Source: Oceanobacillus neutriphilus (lineage in GTDB: Bacteria; Bacillota; Bacilli; Bacillales; Amphibacillaceae). From it: a DNA stretch of 47,421 nucleotides. The DNA lies in assembly GCF_014645515.1 (NCBI RefSeq), contig NZ_BMLW01000024.1, forward strand, positions 1 to 47,421. The letters are read 5' to 3'. This document shows positions 25,801 to 31,567 of the stretch, one piece after another. The notes beneath the pieces are model-generated. The model was not told the DNA's origin, searched no databases, and worked only from the letters and a program-made list of their open reading frames with translations. Position 1 is the stretch's first letter. Every line of letters begins with the position of its first letter. The position numbers and the translations under genes were made by a program.

Positions 25801-27269
25801 TTTTCACCGTATTTAAAGGTTGCATCATTAGTAAATGATTCTGCTGCATAATTTTCAATAGTTGTCGTATATTGGACACGATAGCCATTAAAAGGTGCGA
25901 TTTCACCTAAACCAATTGGGAATTCTGATGGATTAAAAGTCGATGTTACATCATCACCTTCACTTATATCCCCATCAAAGCCAATGTTTAGCTTATGGAT
26001 AACAAAATCTCTGGCTTCACCTAATCCATCGGGAATGTTATCCGCTAATGTTGCCCCCGTTATCTCTTCATCATTGGTATTGATTACGTCAATCGTCCAT
26101 GTAATTTCTCTTGCATCATGGTCCGTATCGGGATGTCCTTCTTTTTCAATACCGTTATGTTCTATATGGGGGCGGGCAATAACAGTTATGTTATTTTCGT
26201 GACCGTCATTGAACGGAATCTCTTGTTCAATATTTTCTCTGAATTTATCTAAGTTGAACTCTAAGCCAAGATTGACAAATCCATTTTGGACGTCTGAAGT
26301 CTCAATGCCCTCATCAAATACAAATTTTAAAACGCCGTCTTCAACATGGTAGGTTCCTACCTTTGTTCCTTCAACTATGAGATCTTGAACTGGTGTAGTA
26401 ACTGTCATAAAGGCAGCAGAAAGACCAATCTCAGCTGTGTCACCAGCCTTCGCATTTCTCCCTTGTGTATGCCAGCTGAATCTAAGATCTGCAATAGTAC
26501 CCTCAGTGATGGAAATAATGTCACCATCTTCAATCGCTTGACCATCAATTTTCAAACTTTCAAAGGTAAAGATATTTCCCAGTTCAGCTTGTGGCCCAAC
26601 ATTAAATGCAGCAGAAGCCGCAGTGTTTTCTTCTTCAGCCGCCTCTTCCTCTACTGCTCCCTCGGTTCCTTCTTCAACTGCTTCTTCCTCTATCGCTTCT
26701 TCGGTTCCTTCTTCAACCGCTTCTTCCTCTATTGCTTCTTCGGTTCCTTCTTCAGCTGCTTCTTCCTCTACCGCTTCTTCGGTTCCTTCCTCACCCGTTT
26801 CTTCAGTTGACCCCTCAACAGATTCTTCCGTGATTTCTTCTTCAACAACTTCCTCTTCTACAGGCACCTGCAGCTTTACTCTACCTTCAGCTTCCGGATA
26901 CTCCAGCGCTGCTTCATTAAATGTGACCTGAATCACATCTTCTGTTGTTTTAAAGGAGGCAATTTCCACAGCTTCTCCTTCCAGAGATATTGTGCCCTCC
27001 TGCTCTGCTAATGCTACAGAAGAATCGAAATCTACAGTTTGGCTTACATCTTCTAAATCATAGCCTGCAAGCGACCAGTCTATATGTAGAAACCGACCAT
27101 TTTCTTCCTCGGTAAAAGAGTTTTCAGAAATGCTTTCAAAATCAAAGAACGTATCATTTTTGTTTCCTTCTGCGTATGCCGTCTGTATTGGTGCAAAACC
27201 TGTTACAAATGACTGCATAACTAGAAGAAAAATCATAAATATACTGACTCTTTTTGCTCTTCTCTTCAA
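19842..27269 (-). CDS. Giant LPxTG-type surface adhesin with Cna-B repeats
   Basis: 2475 residues. An N-terminal signal peptide (MKRRAKRVSIFMIFLLVMQSF, cleavage near TAYAEG) is followed by a Glu-rich segment (about 147-215). Then comes a series of MSCRAMM/collagen-binding-like modules to about 1240, each with a strand of the form I-x-W-x-[IL]-x-x-N (ITWTIDV, IQWQIDVN, ISWTIHVN, INWQLNVN, IAWQLYTN). A SpaA-like module (about 1241-1340) is followed by nine Cna-B modules (about 1340-2208), an SdrD-like B module (DYVWFDENKDGLQDE), a Pro/Gly/Glu/Lys/Asp stalk and LPGTA at 2438, a hydrophobic helix and a positive tail. Cna-B modules keep the Lys (VEKVW) and C-terminal Asn (TNSY) that form isopeptide bonds. 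It is predicted to be covalently wall-anchored by a sortase, none of which is in the window. The start is TTG with AAGGGGG upstream. Cell adhesion or biofilm role is inferred. Confidence 0.93.
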   Translation of the reverse strand: MKRRAKRVSIFMIFLLVMQSFVTGFAPIQTAYAEGNKNDTFFDFESISENSFTEEENGRFLHIDWSLAGYDLEDVSQTVDFDSSVALAEQEGTISLEGEAVEIASFKTTEDVIQVTFNEAALEYPEAEGRVKLQVPVEEEVVEEEITEESVEGSTEETGEEGTEEAVEEEAAEEGTEEAIEEEAVEEGTEEAIEEEAVEEGTEGAVEEEAAEEENTAASAAFNVGPQAELGNIFTFESLKIDGQAIEDGDIISITEGTIADLRFSWHTQGRNAKAGDTAEIGLSAAFMTVTTPVQDLIVEGTKVGTYHVEDGVLKFVFDEGIETSDVQNGFVNLGLEFNLDKFRENIEQEIPFNDGHENNITVIARPHIEHNGIEKEGHPDTDHDAREITWTIDVINTNDEEITGATLADNIPDGLGEARDFVIHKLNIGFDGDISEGDDVTSTFNPSEFPIGLGEIAPFNGYRVQYTTTIENYAAESFTNDATFKYGEKSLPADATVGGLTRSNPIEKDGWQDGDSDVIQWQIDVNKNGSLISNAIIEDSLPAGLTVDPDSIQVVRITQSGGNWVEGDAHGDSFTGFPINLGALGQDDAYRIKFKTDINWADVNNSTYQKDNGFLNVATLKDGENELNSDDATVNIVRDPVLRKEGVSNVDYENKTISWTIHVNEAGHPIGNVVLTDLIPEGLAISESDIVITDEEGNSYTPVNISLNPDADGGTAVVINLGDVGTHKLKVEYTTAITDFTKNNFNNGVGMIGDGVGEAGENSNAEIKPAANTYGKSFRGIDYNAKTINWQLNVNPRREAIDTLVIEDTFPNKGMILLPGSVEVKHAGNSLVKGTDYILAPRTEDGETGYHKGFTITLLDNALPLNGGQLSVDYQTSYNPQEVVDGNTLDPHISRVGGENQDGARLYVNRAHFEGETVNGNPIDETRNAETRVREDSWNSGKKEGQLVHFDDEGNAVNGWASGSERKIAWQLYTNYQEQNLGTGISITDELDYAGNIDEGSIKVSVYDVAANGETTITGSVLDPDSYSITVQGGKFTLTFAEGFELTERYAIEFTTSVPDISKSIYTNNATVTAGGVEYPYSATLNYSEYDDFLAKRAINSDGNRVFTGDEVEWEATVNKSLSIIKNAVITDTLSPGHVYLSDSLEVYKTQDLDNALIEGTDYTLDVSTTDDGENVLTINMTEDLHDSLVLKYTTVVTATDGEIGNKISLDGTAMDQQVVNSDKLNARQFSDAGGEWAPNRGALSVTKVDSETEETITNEATFTLWYDLNGERVQYTQEEAFTTVDGVLEIGNLPLRTYYLVEKEAPTGYVISEEEIEIVVNKAFGNNEENIVSTTFENTKEKIDVTGTKEWQGGENQRPESIDLQLFRNGEALGEPITLEAGKTEYTWSDLDKTDIDGNAYEYTVDEVNVPDNYEKSISEDGLTITNEFVSPSIDIPVEKVWDDANNQDGNRPESIEVTLLANGEKTDVENVILSNENGWQGSFTNLPELDNSGDKITYTVAEVNVPEQYESNIAGEAADGFVITNSYTPGIVEIPVEKVWEDTNNQDGARPDGIIVRLLADGEATVRFIILNEANNWEGSFTDLDEYQDGERINYTVVESNVPAKYESAISGDSEDGYTITNSYTPELTDIPVEKVWDDADNQDGARPDSITIHLYDDRSQVVDTQKITPDEDGNWSHVFENLPKYRDGHEIVYRVAEDTVEDYSTAISDNGTGTITVTNEHTPEQTSVTVNKLWNDANNQDGQRPDNIRIQLLADGEALGSEVLVTAEDNWSYTWSGLDANREGGEAITYTVEEVDVPAGYESEINDENHGAITITNSREPELINIPVSKVWDDADNQDGVRPNSVTVNVINDLSEIVDTIELNEDNDWTHTFKNLPKNRNGEEISYRVTENKVENYSTELGTSVDGNVTITNAYTPEQTSVTVLKGWNDNDNQDGIRPEQIEVQLYAGENEVGDKVILSAENNWMHTWSELDAYQNGGEEIDYTVKEVSVPKGYEVSINDADHGNIMLTNHHESELIDLEGTKTWEDADDQDGKRPESITVRLSANGNEVNSVEVSEESDWSYAFTNLPKFENGEEINYTVQEDNVEDYSAEINGMDITNSYEPEQTSINVVKSWNDANNKAGARPESITVKLLANGEETGKEAILSNDTNWQTDFRGLDVYANGSLIEYTVEEEDVPNYESNVTVNEENTYNFTVTNNYNPAKVSVGDYVWFDENKDGLQDETDIPLEGVVLTIEDEEGNPVTDVYGNPVGPVTTDENGYYIFENLPIDKTYIVRIDREASKEALKGYVPTLEEAGDDNSIDSSLWFAVSRHLTEDGDHDPTLDFGFVKADPEEPGKEPEEPGKEPEEPGKEPGEDPGKEPGEDPGKEPGEDPGKDLGEDPGKDPGEDPGKDPGEDPGKDPGEDPGKGSAEASGKTDSGVSEGTDKGDGETLPGTATSMFNLLLISLGLLGAGAILVIVNRFRNRSSDR
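20022..20262 (-). repeat. Coding tandem repeat: Pro/Gly/Asp stalk
   Basis: About ten copies of a roughly 24-bp unit encoding PGEDPGKD, grading into PEEPGKE near its start. It forms the cell-wall-spanning stalk before the LPGTA signal. Near-identical copies mean the number probably varies between strains. Confidence 0.9.
20645..23245 (-). repeat. Coding tandem repeat: nine Cna-B modules
   Basis: Nine modules of about 285-300 bp. Each begins with a strand such as IPVEKVWDDANNQDG and R-P-[ED]-[SG]-I, and ends with ITNSY or a close variant. Two subtypes alternate in the middle (IPVEKVW.. and TSVTVxKxW..), suggesting duplication of a two-module unit. Confidence 0.9.
26640..26810 (-). repeat. Coding tandem repeat: Glu-rich segment
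   Basis: Several copies of an about 36-bp unit encoding EEEAVEEGTEEAI-like sequence near the N-terminus of the adhesin. Strongly acidic and probably disordered. Confidence 0.85.
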
Positions 27270-27472
27270 TTAGTCCAGTCCCCCTTTTCTTTTTTATTTT
27301 TATTAACTGCTGGAATAGTGAAACCCAACACCTCCCAATGCTTTTATATCTTTAAAATAATTTCTGGCCCGAAGATAAAGCATAAAAGAACGTTATCTAA
27401 TAGATGAATAGATTCTTACTATTCAAGAAAACGCCCTGACATTAATCTTTATCCAACTGACAGAAATATTTT

Positions 27473-27596
27473 AAGGTCTCTTTTGACTACATATTCATCC
27501 CCTATACAGCATCTTTTTGCTAATTTTTTTGAAGAAAATTACAATTAATATCAAGTTACTGAAAATGAGACCTTGTAGTCATTTTCATAATAACTT
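27473..27596 (-). promoter_or_regulatory. Structured leader of the adhesin gene
   Basis: The region between the putative promoter and the start codon is about 350 nt. A strong hairpin is made by AAGTTA...GAAAATGA with TCATTTTC...TAACTT (27553-27596). Two further complementary pairs cross each other: AAGGTCTC (27473-27480) with GAGACCTT (27567-27574), and GACTACA (27485-27491) with TGTAGTC (27574-27580). Either they compete with the hairpin or they form a pseudoknot. Confidence 0.35.
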
Positions 27597-27624
27597 ACTG
27601 AATATGTCCCAGAGAATAGTATGT

Positions 27625-27646
27625 ATATATACAAATTCTATACATC
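27625..27646 (-). promoter_or_regulatory. 11-bp direct-repeat site upstream of the adhesin gene
   Basis: Two abutting 11-mers, ATATATACAAA and TTCTATACATC, each matching 9 of 11 positions of the perfect TTCTATACAAA pair at 35778-35799. On the minus strand a possible -10, TACTAT (27616-27621), lies 3 nt downstream, so the repeats would cover the -35 position. Confidence 0.65.
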
Positions 27647-27688
27647 CAACTAATCTTAACTATTACAATATTTGGATATACCAAATCA

Positions 27689-27747
27689 AAAAAACTTCAT
27701 TTTGTTAAGCGAAAGCGTTTTTTTCGCTTAACAAAATGAAGTTTTTT
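27689..27747. terminator. Terminator with a perfect 26-bp stem after kinase 1
   Basis: Left arm 27689-27714 and right arm 27722-27747 are perfectly complementary over 26 bp (core ACTTCATTTTGTTAAGCG), with a 7-nt loop and A/T runs at both ends. It lies about 100 bp 3' of the kinase 1 stop codon. Confidence 0.8.
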
Positions 27748-27853
27748 GAATTCTCGACATATATATTTTTTTAATTTCCGATCAACATCCGGCTGATTCA
27801 GCAATCACCAGACGAGGTACCTGTCCCTTTATAGTTCAAATTCCGCTTCTTTC

Positions 27854-30800
27854 CTACCGCATCTTGTCAGAAATAATAAAAGATACCGTTGTTCCTTCAC
27901 CAAGCTTACTTCGAATGTGCAATCCTTGCCCATACACTCGGGTCAACCGGCTATGTGTATTAAACAGCCCAATCCCTCGATGTTCTTTATTTTCTGGGCT
28001 TAATAACATTCTAATCTGTTCATCATCCATTCCACTCCCTGAATCTATGACAAAAAAATGGACTGCATCTGCCCGCTTCTCAATTCGAATGCGCAGCGTT
28101 CCACCTTCCATCTGATTTAAAATACCATGTCGAACTGAGTTCTCCACTAATGGTTGTACAATAAGTGGAGGAACGAGCATTTCAGTATCTATATCTGTAT
28201 CCATTTCCCATTTTACCTGCAGTCGTTCTCCAAAACGCTGCTGTTCGATATATAGGTAGTTTTCCACCAGTTCAAGCTCTCTTGACAACGGCACTAGCTT
28301 GCTAGCAGTCAAAAATTCAAAACTAATTCGCAAATACGATGCGAATACCTCTGCAAGCGTCCGCATCTTTTCCATATCGATATAACTCAACGCCAGAATT
28401 GAATTCAATGTATTAAAAAGAAAATGCGGTTGAATTTGCGCTTGTAAATAAGCTGCCTCCATACTTAAACGATCATTGACCGCCCTCTTCAATGATGAGA
28501 GTGACCAGGAGCGGTACTTTAATTCTAAGCCATCCGCAGGCTTTGTGACATAATCATTTGCTCCAGCAAGAAAACCCGCATAAATATCTTCGGGTTCACC
28601 ACGTGCGGTGAGTAGAATAATAGGCATTTCAAACATCGAGAATCGTTTACGAATCATTCGCGTCAGTTCGTATCCTGATGTGTCTGACATCATAACATCG
28701 GCAATAACGAGATCCCACTGCTCATCGTGCAGCTTATCCATCGCTTCACTTGCAGAATTCACCGTTACTATCTGATAGTCCTCACTTGATAAAATATGAG
28801 TGATTACCTTTAAATTAACTGAATCATCATCAACCACTAGTATGTGGAATCGCTCGGTGCTTGTTTGAGGCATTTGAATTTGACGAATTTCTTTAATATC
28901 ATATGCCATTTCTCCAGTGATTTGTGCTAGTTCATCTTTAAATGGAAGCTCAATCTTCCTCGTATTAACAGGAAGGGATGATTGCAGACTCTCATCAAAA
29001 ATGGGCAATTTAAAGCTAAATACACTCCCTTTACCTAATTGCGACTGCACAATTAACTCGCTGCCATGCAATTCAATCAGTTCTTTACAAATATTAAGCC
29101 CAAGTCCGAGACCCCCTTCGCCAAAAGTCTCTTGCTCATATCTTATAAATACACGCTTTTGCGTCGCTTCATCCATACCTGAGCCTGTATCTTTTACATG
29201 GATCCACACATGTCCATTGTCATGTTTTGCTGAAAGCTCAACCGTTCCTTCTTTCGTATGCTTTAATGCATTATGTACTAGATTAATGAGAATCTGCACC
29301 AACCGCTCTTCATCCGCATAAACGTTTGGCAAATTATCCTTTATATTCATCCGCAGATCCACTTTCGTATCGTCCGTCAAAAACCGCAACATATCCAGAA
29401 TCCCTGTAGCAACGGACTGAACGCTCACTTCTGTCCTGCGAATGGCAATCTGTTTATCCTGCAATCTGATGACATCCAACAAGTCGTTAACCATGTGAGA
29501 CATCTGGCGGCTAACTTTAATAAGCAGATCCATGTCTCGTTGACTTTGTTCATCCAGCACATGCTTCTTTCTGGTCAGCACACTCTGGGCAATGTTCATA
29601 ATGCCATGTAGTGGTGTACGCAGTTCATGTGATGTATTAGCAAGAAAGCGGTCCTTTAACCTGTTTGCTTCAGTCAATTGTGTATTGAGCAACGAAACTT
29701 TATTTGAATTATGAAAATATCTTTTAAACCAATAAGCAGAGAAGCTTGTAATCGCAGCAATCAAATCGATAGGATAAAACATAAACTGTGCTGATCCAGC
29801 GTAGTATACATAACCCCAAAGAACATTACTAAATACAGAAATAACCGCAAATAACAAAAACAATGCACCCTCCGCTTTGTTTAGCACCATCTTCATAAAA
29901 TAATAGCCTGTCCAAAGCAATGAAGTGTAATAAAAAATCCTGTAGTAGCCTTTCTCAATCGAATAGAGTACGATTTCTTCTGGTCCTGCTAAAATGAAAA
30001 GAGTAAAAGCAATCAGCAAGAAGAAATAACTATAAAATATTTTGCTTTTATGATGAATCCCAATAAATACTCTTGCCATCAGCAAGGCACAAAAGGCAAA
30101 CCAGATGGATCCAAAAGCTTTTAACCTCACTAACCATTCAAAATCGATAGGAATCAACATGTATAAAAAACCGTTATAATTAAATGCAATTGTCATGGCT
30201 GCAGTAATCATCATGAATAAAAATGTAATAAACTCTTTTTTTCGTACATCCATCAGATAAATGATTACTGCATATAATGCATGGAGTAGAAAAATAACAC
30301 AAACGATGAGCTGAAAACCAATAGAACTCAAGTACATTTGGTTGACTTTTTCATGCGTACCAAGCTGCACTGACTTGATCAGACCACCTTGAAGCGGTGA
30401 CTCATAATTTGCTACCCGAACGAAGAGATCCAGCGTAGTTTGTCCATCCTGATCATAGGATACTAAAAATGGCCTCGTTTCAGAAACATGCTCATCTCTC
30501 CCTTCAGCAAGTTTACCGAGTTTCGCAAGTGGTTCCCCATTAATTTCCACCTCAGAAGCAGTATAGATAGATTGGAACCAAATACTAAGCGGCTCCGACA
30601 ATGGTTGATCAAGCAAAATACGCAAATGGTAGGTCCCATATCCATATGTTTCATTATTTGCAGTTTGCATAGCCGCAGTCCAGTTGCCTGGCACCTGCAG
30701 CAATTGCCCTTGCGAAGCTTCGTTCATATTGGGTGCACCTATCCACTGATCCGGAAAAAACATCCACTCTCCATTCATGGGGAAGGTATTTACATGTTCA

Positions 30801-30961
30801 ACGTCGATACCTCGTAAATCCAGCACACCATCCTTCACGCTTGGAGGGTTTGGAAATGAAAACTGATCATACCAAATCCAACGCATGGCAACCAGAAATA
30901 AGATAAATAATAATATGTAAAATATATAGCTAAGCTTTATTTTTTTCGTCGAAGTTGTCAT
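27854..30961 (-). CDS. Hybrid histidine kinase with two kinase cores (kinase 1)
   Basis: About 1035 residues. Domains in order: an N-terminal membrane anchor, an extracellular 7TMR-DISM-type sensory region (GVLDLRG...NGEWMFFPDQW, W-containing jelly-roll), seven membrane helices (about 210-405), HisKA with phospho-acceptor H445 (NTSHELRTPLHG), HATPase with NLVHNALKH and GLGLGL, a receiver with phospho-acceptor D755 (VIADVMM), and then a second LytS-type kinase core with H846 (QIQPHFLFNTLNS) and its own HATPase (VENSVRHG, GIGLFNTHSRL). The ATG at 30961 has GGAG 6 nt upstream and is preferred over the ATG at 30973. It has its own promoter and terminator. The ligand is unknown. Paralogue of the kinase at 31568-34606. 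Confidence 0.92.
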   Translation of the reverse strand: MTTSTKKIKLSYIFYILLFILFLVAMRWIWYDQFSFPNPPSVKDGVLDLRGIDVEHVNTFPMNGEWMFFPDQWIGAPNMNEASQGQLLQVPGNWTAAMQTANNETYGYGTYHLRILLDQPLSEPLSIWFQSIYTASEVEINGEPLAKLGKLAEGRDEHVSETRPFLVSYDQDGQTTLDLFVRVANYESPLQGGLIKSVQLGTHEKVNQMYLSSIGFQLIVCVIFLLHALYAVIIYLMDVRKKEFITFLFMMITAAMTIAFNYNGFLYMLIPIDFEWLVRLKAFGSIWFAFCALLMARVFIGIHHKSKIFYSYFFLLIAFTLFILAGPEEIVLYSIEKGYYRIFYYTSLLWTGYYFMKMVLNKAEGALFLLFAVISVFSNVLWGYVYYAGSAQFMFYPIDLIAAITSFSAYWFKRYFHNSNKVSLLNTQLTEANRLKDRFLANTSHELRTPLHGIMNIAQSVLTRKKHVLDEQSQRDMDLLIKVSRQMSHMVNDLLDVIRLQDKQIAIRRTEVSVQSVATGILDMLRFLTDDTKVDLRMNIKDNLPNVYADEERLVQILINLVHNALKHTKEGTVELSAKHDNGHVWIHVKDTGSGMDEATQKRVFIRYEQETFGEGGLGLGLNICKELIELHGSELIVQSQLGKGSVFSFKLPIFDESLQSSLPVNTRKIELPFKDELAQITGEMAYDIKEIRQIQMPQTSTERFHILVVDDDSVNLKVITHILSSEDYQIVTVNSASEAMDKLHDEQWDLVIADVMMSDTSGYELTRMIRKRFSMFEMPIILLTARGEPEDIYAGFLAGANDYVTKPADGLELKYRSWSLSSLKRAVNDRLSMEAAYLQAQIQPHFLFNTLNSILALSYIDMEKMRTLAEVFASYLRISFEFLTASKLVPLSRELELVENYLYIEQQRFGERLQVKWEMDTDIDTEMLVPPLIVQPLVENSVRHGILNQMEGGTLRIRIEKRADAVHFFVIDSGSGMDDEQIRMLLSPENKEHRGIGLFNTHSRLTRVYGQGLHIRSKLGEGTTVSFIISDKMR

Positions 30962-31045
30962 TAGCATCTCCATCCGTCAGCCGTCTTGATCATTAAAACG
31001 TGATAAAAAATTTAATTTTTAATTTTCAAAATAATATACTTATAT

Positions 31046-31078
31046 ATTATAATAAACTACGCCTAATTTCGCCTAATT
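31046..31078 (-). promoter_or_regulatory. Kinase 1 promoter with 9-bp direct repeats
   Basis: Perfect -10 TATAAT (31046-31051, minus strand) but no recognisable -35. The -35 position is covered by two copies of AATTAGGCG (31060-31068 and 31070-31078), period 10 bp. The layout suggests an activator-dependent promoter. Confidence 0.6.
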
Positions 31079-31110
31079 GAATTGACTTTGTGTATAAAAT
31101 ATCTACAGTC

Positions 31111-31230
31111 TTATAGGTTTGCAACACTCGGGTATACTTTCCATGGAAACGGCTGACGCAAATAATCTAATGCACAACTAAGTGAATCATCGTTAAAATG
31201 TTCATCGTCAGTGATAGTAATATACAGCAT
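31111..31230 (-). CDS. Small ORF between the two kinase genes
   Basis: 39 residues, MLYITITDDEHFNDDSLSCA..., starting at the ATG at 31230, which has AGGAAGGTG 6 nt upstream, a much better site than any upstream start. The same frame is open up to a TTG at 31368 (85 residues), so the longer form is possible. Acidic first half, then an aromatic/Pro segment (RQPFPWKVYP). I recognise no family. A direct-repeat site (31461-31482) lies upstream, as for the regulator and the adhesin, which makes real expression plausible. Confidence 0.4.
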   Translation of the reverse strand: MLYITITDDEHFNDDSLSCALDYLRQPFPWKVYPSVANL

Positions 31231-31460
31231 AGAATCACCTTCCTGATTATTTTCACGATATGTCATGTACAATTCAAGCATACATGACAATAAATCAAAC
31301 TTCATCTGCTGGTAAATGCATATTTTTAAATACAGCATCCGCATTTCTGCTTGAGCATGATTAATCAACCCAATGCCGGTCGTATACTCTCCAGGATATA
31401 TTTATTTTTTAATAAACTATACAAATCTTAACAGTTCCAAGCAGCTATATTCCCAAAGAA

Positions 31461-31482
31461 ATATATACAAATTCTATACAAC
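31461..31482 (-). promoter_or_regulatory. 11-bp direct-repeat site between the kinase genes
   Basis: ATATATACAAA and TTCTATACAAC abut head to tail, matching 9 and 10 of 11 positions of TTCTATACAAA. A lone half-site AACTATACAAA follows at 31415-31425. The site shares 20 identical bases with the site upstream of the adhesin. Confidence 0.65.
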
Positions 31483-31502
31483 TAAGTAATATACAATGAT
31501 TA

Positions 31503-31562
31503 TAAAAAAATAAGACTCCATTCTGATCGGGGCTTGTTCACCTCCGCCGAATGAAGTCTTGT
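31503..31562 (-). terminator. Terminator of the regulator-kinase 2 operon
   Basis: AAGACTCCATTC (31512-31523) pairs with GAATGAAGTCTT (31549-31560), one mismatch, then ATTTTTTTA on the minus strand. It lies immediately 3' of kinase 2. Confidence 0.8.
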
Positions 31563-31567
31563 TTTAT

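Noticed and set aside
19873..26931. Many plus-strand frames opposite the giant adhesin
   Set aside because: They mirror repeats of the adhesin gene (Ser/Pro-rich or Leu-rich translations of the stalk and Glu-rich repeats) and have no start signals.
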